This document shows, piece after piece, positions 19,501 to 25,166 of a stretch of 34,087 bases of DNA. Position 1 is the stretch's first letter, and every line of letters begins with the position of its first letter. The DNA comes from Candidatus Omnitrophota bacterium (GTDB taxonomy: Bacteria; Hinthialibacterota; Hinthialibacteria; OLB16). The position numbers and the translations under genes were made by a program. The stretch spans positions 1 to 34,087 of the forward strand of contig JACKFH010000039.1 of the NCBI GenBank assembly GCA_020632575.1, read 5' to 3'. The notes below the pieces were generated by a model. It was given only the letters and a program-made list of their open reading frames with translations, did no database searches and had not been told where the DNA came from.

Positions 19501-21985
19501 CGCGCCTTTCGGGAACTCGCCTCAAGCGCTCCGCCACTTCCCCCGCGCTGCGGAACCGGTTTCCCGCCTCTCCCGCCAAGCAGCCCCGGAGATCCTCCAA
19601 AAGAATCGGGTCCTCGATCTCTTGCTCCCAGTCCACAGTCAGCGGTCGGTCGCAGTTGCCGAGCAGGGCTTGGTAAAGAACGACGCCGAGGGAATAGATA
19701 TCGGAGCGAACCGAGGATTGTTTTCCCACAAGCAGTTCGGGGGCCATGTAAAGGCGACTGCCTGAACCAGAGGACATTTCGGTTTTACTAAACGTCTCGG
19801 TAAAACCAAGCGCGGTCACATTCATCAGGAGCTGAGTCGATTGAACCTGACCGATGCCAAAATCCGTGAGTTTGATTCTGATATCTTGAGGCGAATCCGG
19901 AGTCCCCTCGACAAGGACATTCGAGGGCTTTACGTCCCGGTGGATCAATCCGGCATCATGAGCCGCCTGAAGGGAGTCCGCGACCTTGGCGACTATCTCT
20001 AAGCGCACCGACTCGTCGATGCGTTCATCCCCGCAGTAGCGTTGGCACCACCGCCCCAGATCGAGACCGGGAACATGCTCCATCGAGATGTAGAAGGGCG
20101 AGGCCTCGAAATAGACATCGTAGATCTGGACGATGTTGTCTTGCTTCTTGAGTCGGTCCTTCAGAATCCGAAAGAGCGTGACTTCACGTTTAAGGGACCG
20201 CACACGATCCGCCTTGAAGCAAAATTTGAAAACCCGAGCGGAGGAGGTCTCACAATGGTGGGCCAGCCAGACCTCCCCGAAACCTCCCTCGCCCAATTTC
20301 TCTTTTAGTATCCATTCCTGGGCGGTGGGGATGGCGTGATCGAGCGCCGGTCGCCAACCCAGAACCGGCTCCTGGTCGGGCGAGATAATTCGAGTGGCTT
20401 CCTCCGAGTCCTCGGGCGGGCTTAGGGGAGAGAAGCCCTCCAATCCGATCTCACAAACAGCGAGGGGTTCTTCAATATTGACATGGCGGTAAAAGCCATG
20501 GTCGAGCCAAACGATGTTGGAACCGGCTGGGGCGTCTTCCGACCGCACATTCGCGCGCGCGTCATCCATCACCGGACGGGTGGCGAGCAACTGTTTAGGG
20601 CCGGTCATGCCAAGCAATGACTCCCCGGTTTCCACCGGAGGCCCGCTAATAGCCAGGGCTCTCCCGGACTGTTCACATCGTTCGACCGACACCTCACCGC
20701 TCGATATCGCGATCCTGGACTCATGGCCATTTGAATCCATCCCGCCGCCATTCTGGAGAAAAGAGAGAGATCGGCGGACAGCCTCCGATGGGAGATGGAA
20801 CAGGAGGCAGTTCTTCCCGTTCCCAATTGGCACGCGTTCAACAGTCGATACGTTTTTAAGAATGGAGTCTTCGGAAACATTCTCCAAAAAGACAAGCGAT
20901 CGGGCCTCAATAAAGTTGGCCCGTTCGCCATAGATACCCTTCAATGGGTCGCCGTACAGGACATACTGAGCCCAACTCGTCGGATCGTTTTCATCCGCCG
21001 CGCGCACGTGGATCCGAGCGAGTCGCAAGGCGGCGCCCACCGCGAGTCCATCGAGAATGTGACGGTAAAAGACTCTCGCGAATTCCCGTCCCCAATGATC
21101 GTCGATTTTCGACAGGGAACCGATGTAGTGCAGGCACCCGCCGCTAAGAATGGTTGAAAGGAGGGATTGTCCGTCGGCTTTCTCGGAGACGGAATCGAAA
21201 CATGCGCTTTGGCAGGCGTTGTTGAAAATGAGCAATGGGAGGGAGTCCTCGGAATCGATCGATTCTCCAAGATCCCTTTCCGTGAATAGACCGTCCGACA
21301 ATCTCCAACCAATTCCCTCATCGTTCTCCAACGAAGTCTCGAAGTGTCCCGAGAAATGGAGCAAGTCGAATTGGGTCAACCACCGCGAAAACGTGAGGCG
21401 GTCCACATTGTTCGTGAGCCAAGTTGTTTCCGCGCCAAGATCATGAAGGAAGAACTGCGACAGGTCCTCGCCCTCCACGCAGGAAGCGGGGAGATTCCCA
21501 GTCGGATCGGAGATAAGGAGTATGGAACCATGCTCGGAGGATTGGGGTCGCGTTCGTGATTTGGTTGCAATGGCTGTGGAGAAACGTCGACCCGTCGAGA
21601 ATCGAAAACAGAGAAAATCGATCTCGTCGTGGCAGAGTTCCCAGGGAATTTTGGCCGCCTCCGGGTCAACCTCGAAAACCAGGAATTCGCATGTCGTTTG
21701 CTGAATCGACTCGGCGATTTTTTTAGGGATGGAGTTCTTAAAAAAGGTTCGTGAAATCGTATCGAAAGACTTCTGTCTCGCGCGAGGCGCGGGCGTGATC
21801 GAACTCGGATCGATCAGTTCGGAGAGGGTCTTGGCCCAACTGAGGGCCTCCTCGCAATCGCCGCCCAGCGATTCGGCGATTACCTTTTCCGAGTCCCCCA
21901 AAACCTCGCTCAGGGTGAAATGGTATTGAAGGTCTTCACGCCGAATTGAAAGAAGAAGAGTCGCTAGACGGTTCTCAGCCGGCAT
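16502..21985 (-). CDS. CHAT - degenerate cyclase - Ser/Thr kinase - TM - WD40 - LamG fusion protein
   Basis: About 1827 residues (numbering from the preferred ATG). Residues ~95-353: CHAT caspase-like domain with His214 (HFSGH) and Cys258 (NNACQSA). Residues ~362-520: a region like the class III nucleotide cyclases (SGEV, then WLDHGFYRHV and EEPLAVCEIGLEG) but without the metal-binding aspartates. Residues ~557-825: Ser/Thr kinase with GEGGFG (565-570), Lys587, HRDVKPSN (Asp684), DFG (Asp708) and APE, so apparently active. One membrane span at ~848-870 follows a basic stretch. WD40-type repeats cover ~930-1510 and a LamG-like domain ~1560-1790. The N-terminal enzymes should be cytoplasmic and the propeller plus LamG outside. 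The frame extends to an ATG at 22030, but a TATACT -10 at 22051-22046 would leave almost no leader there, so 21985 is preferred. Ligand and targets are unknown. Confidence 0.92.
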   Translation of the reverse strand: MPAENRLATLLLSIRREDLQYHFTLSEVLGDSEKVIAESLGGDCEEALSWAKTLSELIDPSSITPAPRARQKSFDTISRTFFKNSIPKKIAESIQQTTCEFLVFEVDPEAAKIPWELCHDEIDFLCFRFSTGRRFSTAIATKSRTRPQSSEHGSILLISDPTGNLPASCVEGEDLSQFFLHDLGAETTWLTNNVDRLTFSRWLTQFDLLHFSGHFETSLENDEGIGWRLSDGLFTERDLGESIDSEDSLPLLIFNNACQSACFDSVSEKADGQSLLSTILSGGCLHYIGSLSKIDDHWGREFARVFYRHILDGLAVGAALRLARIHVRAADENDPTSWAQYVLYGDPLKGIYGERANFIEARSLVFLENVSEDSILKNVSTVERVPIGNGKNCLLFHLPSEAVRRSLSFLQNGGGMDSNGHESRIAISSGEVSVERCEQSGRALAISGPPVETGESLLGMTGPKQLLATRPVMDDARANVRSEDAPAGSNIVWLDHGFYRHVNIEEPLAVCEIGLEGFSPLSPPEDSEEATRIISPDQEPVLGWRPALDHAIPTAQEWILKEKLGEGGFGEVWLAHHCETSSARVFKFCFKADRVRSLKREVTLFRILKDRLKKQDNIVQIYDVYFEASPFYISMEHVPGLDLGRWCQRYCGDERIDESVRLEIVAKVADSLQAAHDAGLIHRDVKPSNVLVEGTPDSPQDIRIKLTDFGIGQVQSTQLLMNVTALGFTETFSKTEMSSGSGSRLYMAPELLVGKQSSVRSDIYSLGVVLYQALLGNCDRPLTVDWEQEIEDPILLEDLRGCLAGEAGNRFRSAGEVAERLRRVPERREERAREDRRKAKEERRKRRFQLVSALALVALLVVGALGYGLYQANIERDKLQRQLYFSDIKNAHDAATAGNHVLAREILYKCPEKFRGLEWGIEAFRVNRDMASYRGHDAPIVRLALNNSGTMLATGDESGTVLVRDLETDSIVWTTHASGEFVDDIAFNTSDTLLALSSAKDIAILDAHTGKRIRNLPSAVGYAGGIQFVTGEQTLVAANRNRQILLFDLENDKTKIIETGHTKEISNFDVSPDGKKILTGSMDSWIKLFDIATEEILTSTSPRIHGMSENAPVRDIEFGKDGKHFYSAIGYYVQRHETETLRQEVRINQSVGIIEDIALSPEEIYLAVKSEESTIEIKAMGVSQDSVRWLGGELGPRSLAFSPDGQFLFCPKSDNSVSKELVSLIAWMDFRLKGQRGFIKSLAFRPDSKMLATGSTAIGLWDTEIGEPIFMVDPPGEMTDMGFAKSGSPLAAVTNLGAVTLWYDPPRGDFTKIGDHGENVPVTALDHSPTEREMATVGFDGKIKIWDVDRGSLVKEIDSGEEALNAVAYSPEGQTLFTGGIEGTIKEWDIDSGSLVRLLTGHKAAIKELAVFPDATRIASGGKDRRIKIWDLDSGSELASLKVTYDDPFPLAITPDSRRILSFEQIWDAKTYERIGNTHAELKAISPDGTMVAVGGSPSFLRIVPTFPFLKSDLGETSQSIQSLIEKHKKEYWNKRADRLFEIFTINPFMVDSDKMPPPEVTYSIDFQNATTPNVGTSSFIHRYSPNVLEDPTKFSDNASLGIPDINGNLCHVLSFPRRGKLGAYELPTETQASAGKNTNAYTLIMDLYYPVESATGTRPIYNTNRALTDAPELIISSTGGLGFDSWFYGEIKPEKWRRVACSVDLRGTPRMRLFIDGSQVGDIELPEGIDGRWSIPVEQGVPTTIVVFSDSDPAKTAPGYVSCIQVRNYAMTQSQLADLGGPEADGVVVDSRIEMSLEEGTNERLYKQNSDVLQNLGGQGLWWLKQ

Positions 21986-22045
21986 TCCGATTACACCCTG
22001 TCCCACAACAGTGTCATCGCCACATCCCATTCAGTTCGCGGAGAG

Positions 22046-22115
22046 AGTATAAGAAATTCTCGAAATTGTTAAACAATAATTTTTTAATTTCGAGAATGAA
22101 AAAACCTCGTATGAT
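22046..22115. promoter_or_regulatory. Divergent promoter with 12-bp perfect inverted repeat
   Basis: ATTCTCGAAATT (22056-22067) is repeated in inverted form as AATTTCGAGAAT (22086-22097), with an A/T-rich 18-base spacer holding a smaller palindrome, TTGTTAAACAA. On the minus strand a TATACT -10 lies at 22051-22046, just downstream of the left arm. On the plus strand a TATGAT -10 lies at 22110-22115, about a dozen bases past the right arm. The arms therefore fall over the two -35 regions, as expected for one regulator controlling the CHAT/kinase gene and the small secreted gene together. The -35 boxes themselves are poor, which suits an activator-dependent promoter. Confidence 0.5.
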
Positions 22116-22223
22116 ATCCAAAATGCGTTATTGGAGTTTTAGAATCTAGTTGTTGCGAGGCTGTGCCGAATGAGGGAGAATACAGAAGGTTCATCGGCAA
22201 ATTCATGAAGAAGGGAAATGACG

Positions 22224-22802
22224 ATGAAAAAGTGGGCGTTTTTTACCACCACGCTGGCCCTCGCGTCTTTCATGGCTGGAGTCGATGGGAGATCGTGTAA
22301 GAGCTGTGCTCAAACGGTTCAACAGATTCGCACCGGAACCGCGGATTTCGGAAGTTCGCTCCGCGCCCGGCCAGTCGGGGGCGTGATGGGCGGAATCCAG
22401 GTTGGGACCCGAATCCCTTACGCGACCATGAATTCGGATGGAATGCGCCCCGCCGCTTCGGTGAGAAGATACTCCTCGGGATTTCAAACCGCTCCCAATT
22501 TCGGCGGCGGATTCGGTCTCAATCCCTTGTTGAGAGGGGGAGCCGCCACGGGTCCGGTGATCTCTCAGCCGATCCTACCCGCGTATCCCCCCTCCGCGCC
22601 GGTCAGTTCGTATTCTCGACCTCAAGCCTACAACCCATACACGGGTAAGGTGTACGGCAATGGCAGCGGCGCGGCGACGTCAACTTCGAACCAGTATTCG
22701 CGCGGTTACCAAGCAACGAGTTCCTATCGACCCCCACCGGCGTCGACCACCGCGACAAGGAATACTTCCCTTTCCGAATCGAAATCGAATAAAGAGGAGT
22801 AG
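22224..22802 (+). CDS. Small secreted Ser/Pro/Tyr-rich protein of unknown function
   Basis: The start at 22224 has AGGG 8 bases upstream; the ATG at 22218 is too close to it. The 192-residue product has a signal peptide (MKKWAFFTTTLALASFMAG), then a CKSC pair just inside the mature N-terminus. The rest is low-complexity sequence rich in Gly, Ser, Pro, Tyr and Arg, with no recognisable domain, probably intrinsically disordered. It is divergent from the CHAT/kinase giant across a 238-base region with a long palindrome and could be its partner, but this rests on position only. It ends 13 bases from the convergent STAS gene. Codon use and G+C look like the neighbours. Confidence 0.75.
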   Translation: MKKWAFFTTTLALASFMAGVDGRSCKSCAQTVQQIRTGTADFGSSLRARPVGGVMGGIQVGTRIPYATMNSDGMRPAASVRRYSSGFQTAPNFGGGFGLNPLLRGGAATGPVISQPILPAYPPSAPVSSYSRPQAYNPYTGKVYGNGSGAATSTSNQYSRGYQATSSYRPPPASTTATRNTSLSESKSNKEE

Positions 22803-22815
22803 GCTTCCGCTGGAA

Positions 22816-23133
22816 TTATTCTTCGAAAACGATCACTTGGTTCAAACCCGCGAATCTAAAGACTCGCAGCATGTCGGAGGTGACATGACGGACCTTGAGC
22901 TGGACAAAGTTCCGACTGCACTCCATCTGGCACCAGAGAAGGAAGTTGATCAGATCGCTGGAGACTGTATTGAGGTTATCGAGGTCGAGGGTCAAGGTGT
23001 CCTGACCAGACTGGATTGAGGTGCGGATCTGCGCTTTGGCCTTTTCGATTTGTTCAAAACCCGCGATTTGATCGAAGGAGAGTATTTCAGTTTGACGTGA
23101 TCCGCTGGTTGACTCGGTGCTTGCCGGGGCCAT
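22816..23133 (-). CDS. STAS-domain protein (anti-sigma factor antagonist-like)
   Basis: This 105-residue protein fits a single STAS domain. The central segment DTLTLDLDNLNTVSSDLINFLLWCQ has the strand, loop with Ser58-Ser59-Asp60, and helix in which SpoIIAA-type proteins are phosphorylated. The C-terminal segment LRVFRFAGLNQVIVFEE matches the usual closing helix and strand (FxxxGLxxxxxVF). AGGAGG lies 6 bases before the ATG. Such proteins switch partners with an HPK/RsbW-type kinase or an anti-sigma factor, or serve in lipid-transport complexes (MlaB). Neither partner is in this window. A good sigma70-like promoter lies about 80 bases upstream. It is divergent from nikR. Confidence 0.8.
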   Translation of the reverse strand: MAPASTESTSGSRQTEILSFDQIAGFEQIEKAKAQIRTSIQSGQDTLTLDLDNLNTVSSDLINFLLWCQMECSRNFVQLKVRHVTSDMLRVFRFAGLNQVIVFEE

Positions 23134-23214
23134 AATCTTCCTCCTGTGGAGTGCGGCTTGATACCAATCTGACAGCGGAATTGCCTGATTACCCTAAACG
23201 ATTGACTCGATATA

Positions 23215-23243
23215 AGAGTATCGGATCGGGATTTGGTTGTCAA
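23215..23243 (-). promoter_or_regulatory. Sigma70-like promoter of the STAS gene
   Basis: On the minus strand, a perfect TTGACA (23243-23238) is followed after exactly 17 bases by TACTCT (23220-23215). The predicted leader is about 80 bases. The -35 lies inside the short palindrome ATTTG-N5-CAAAT (23231-23245), which could be an operator. Confidence 0.55.
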
Positions 23244-23251
23244 ATAGAAAA

Positions 23252-23318
23252 TTGGAAAAATCAAGAAAGTCTCTTATTAAGAAAGTACCTTGTCAAATGC
23301 TGCTAAACCGGGTCAAAT
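23252..23318 (+). promoter_or_regulatory. Predicted nikR promoter and GTCAAAT direct repeats
   Basis: TTGGAA (23252-23257) and TATTAA (23275-23280) are spaced by 17 bases, upstream of nikR. Downstream of the -10, GTCAAAT occurs at 23292-23298 and again at 23312-23318; a third copy at 23239-23245 overlaps the STAS -35. The repeats could be a regulator site in the nikR leader. They do not resemble the palindromic GTATGA-N16-TCATAC operator of E. coli NikR. Confidence 0.4.
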
Positions 23319-23338
23319 TCGCCTCTTAGGTTTTCAAT

Positions 23339-23749
23339 ATGGAACGATATACCATCACCATATCCGAGGAATTGTTGGAAAAATTCGACACCTCGATCCA
23401 AAATAAAGGCTATTCCAATCGGTCGGAGGCGATCCGCGATCTGGTCAGAGATTCCCTTGTCGATGACGAATGGGCCGAGGAAAACGAAAAGGTGGCCGCC
23501 ACAGTGACCCTGGTGTACGACCACCACACCTCCGATCTGGGGGACAAACTGACTGAACTCCAGCATCACAGCGCCAACTTGGTGGTGGCCGCCACGCATG
23601 TTCACCTGGACAATGACAACTGCCTCGAGGTCATTATCCTGCGCGGGAAATGCCAGGATGTTCGTCATCTCGCGGAAAAGATGATTGCCATCCGCGGAGT
23701 CAAACACGGTAAGATTGTGCACACCACCGAGGGACGATCGATCGCCTAA
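23339..23749 (+). CDS. nikR: Nickel-responsive transcriptional regulator NikR
   Basis: At 136 residues this is a full-length NikR. Residues 1-45 form the ribbon-helix-helix DNA-binding domain (RYTITISEELLEKFDTSI, then SNRSEAIRDLVR). The rest is the ACT-like tetramerisation domain. All four high-affinity nickel ligands of E. coli NikR are present at the same numbers: His76, His87, His89 (THVHLD) and Cys95. NikR normally represses nickel uptake genes when nickel is plentiful, or controls nickel enzymes. No nickel transporter, hydrogenase or urease gene is in this window, so its targets lie elsewhere. The gene is convergent with the propeller operon, with 5 bases between stop codons. There is only a weak ribosome site (TTAGG). 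Confidence 0.96.
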   Translation: MERYTITISEELLEKFDTSIQNKGYSNRSEAIRDLVRDSLVDDEWAEENEKVAATVTLVYDHHTSDLGDKLTELQHHSANLVVAATHVHLDNDNCLEVIILRGKCQDVRHLAEKMIAIRGVKHGKIVHTTEGRSIA

Positions 23750-23754
23750 CCCCG

Positions 23755-25089
23755 CTATTCGTAAAGGTCCCAGCTCGCAACCCCGCTCGCCTTCTCGGTC
23801 GCATTGGTCGCGAACCAGATCGCGCCGGAATTGAGTCCGATCTGCTCCTCCCAAAGAATGTACACCTGGTCCCGATTGTCCAATATGAGGGAAGGTCGCG
23901 CCCAATTTCCATCGGTCTGAGTCAGGTTCACCTCAGTCAATAGAGTCAGGTTCTCCGGTTCGAAGAGAGCGTAATAGATGTTCGTCCCGGCGCGCTCATC
24001 CACCCAAACCAAGTGCACGAAGCCCCGCGAGTCGATCTCGATATCTGGCGCGTATTCGCGGGCCGGATCGTTCAGCAGAGGGATGGCGGGGTCGAAAGAG
24101 GATTGACCGGCGCGGCGACGGAAGAGAACCACATCTTCGTTCCCAATCCCCTGAAGTTCCTCATCGCCATAGGCGATCCAGACATCGCCCTGATCCGAAA
24201 CGGTGATGTGGGGCGGGTCGAAGAAATCGGCGGCGGATGCCTTGAGCGGAACCTCGGTGACCGTTGTCCCGCCCTCGATTGCTTCCGCATAGAAGAGATC
24301 CGCCGCGGCCCCCAGGCCGCTGATCCAGCAGAGGTGATGATGGCCATCTTGGTCGACCGCGAGGTCGGGCACTGAGTAAGACCCATTTCCCCCTCGGCTG
24401 TCCTTGTTGGTGATGCGCATCTCGGTCAATGCCTCGCCGAGGTCGAAGAGTCCGGCTGGGTCGGAGGTTTTCAGGAACAGATCCGCGATGTCCCCATCTA
24501 ACCCGAAGTCGTACCAAGCGATCGAAACGCGACCATCGGCAAGCGCCGCTATTTTCGGGGTGTACCCATTGTCGCCGAGGTGGGCGGCGTTCGTGTTCGT
24601 GATCCGGAGATCGTTCGCCGAGAAAGACCCGCCCCTTGGTTTGCTGTCGGCGTAGATCTCCAGGTTGTCGATCCAATTCCCCGCCGAGGTTGAATTCCGG
24701 TGATCGTGCCAGGTCACCCAAACCGTGTCCCGGGTGTCGACTGTCAGACTGGGGTGACGTCCGCCAAGGTGGGAACCCTCCGCGGTGGAATCGTCGATGG
24801 GAGTTTGTGCGCTCCAGCCCTCTCCGAAGCGCCAACTCCGGTGGTAAATGTGACTGGGGGAACTCGGCAAAGTTGAGAGGCCCCCCGACCAATAGGTGAC
24901 ATGAAGCGTCTCTTCCGAATCGAAGGCCATCTGGTTGTTCGCGCACCGTGACATTCGGTAGCGAACCTCTGTCCCCGTGATTCGCTCGGGCATGGAGAAT
25001 TCTTGGGCGGACACGCGCGTGGTCGGACCGGTAGAGAGATGCACCATGAAAAGGGACAAGAAAGAAAAAAGCGCTGGATTTATTTTCAT
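23755..25089 (-). CDS. Secreted seven-repeat beta-propeller protein, second gene of the B12-riboswitch operon
   Basis: The ATG at 25089 has GGTGA 6 bases upstream and opens a signal peptide ending near VSAQ; the frame also extends to a GTG at 25098. The mature part has seven variants of a strand motif in which a hydrophobic run is followed by Trp/Tyr and an acidic residue: LHVTYW, VWVTWHD, VSIAWYD, HHLCWIS, VWIAYGD, VHLVWVDE and VYILWEE. This suggests a seven-bladed propeller of the sialidase/BNR-like superfold. No sialidase arginine triad or canonical Asp-box series is clear, so no enzyme activity is assigned. It begins about 77 bases after the upstream 747-residue gene on the same strand with no terminator visible between them, so it should fall under the same cobalamin riboswitch. 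It ends 5 bases from nikR. Confidence 0.8.
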   Translation of the reverse strand: MKINPALFSFLSLFMVHLSTGPTTRVSAQEFSMPERITGTEVRYRMSRCANNQMAFDSEETLHVTYWSGGLSTLPSSPSHIYHRSWRFGEGWSAQTPIDDSTAEGSHLGGRHPSLTVDTRDTVWVTWHDHRNSTSAGNWIDNLEIYADSKPRGGSFSANDLRITNTNAAHLGDNGYTPKIAALADGRVSIAWYDFGLDGDIADLFLKTSDPAGLFDLGEALTEMRITNKDSRGGNGSYSVPDLAVDQDGHHHLCWISGLGAAADLFYAEAIEGGTTVTEVPLKASAADFFDPPHITVSDQGDVWIAYGDEELQGIGNEDVVLFRRRAGQSSFDPAIPLLNDPAREYAPDIEIDSRGFVHLVWVDERAGTNIYYALFEPENLTLLTEVNLTQTDGNWARPSLILDNRDQVYILWEEQIGLNSGAIWFATNATEKASGVASWDLYE

Positions 25090-25166
25090 CGTTATCACCG
25101 TTCTTTTTGCGAGAATTTGTCGGAGGCCGACCCCGCCGTGATTGCCTCGCGAGCATCGAGCGGAAT

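Noticed and set aside
23755..25089. Annotation as a sialidase
   Set aside because: The propeller-like repeats are clear, but the arginine triad, the catalytic Tyr/Glu and regular Asp-boxes are not.
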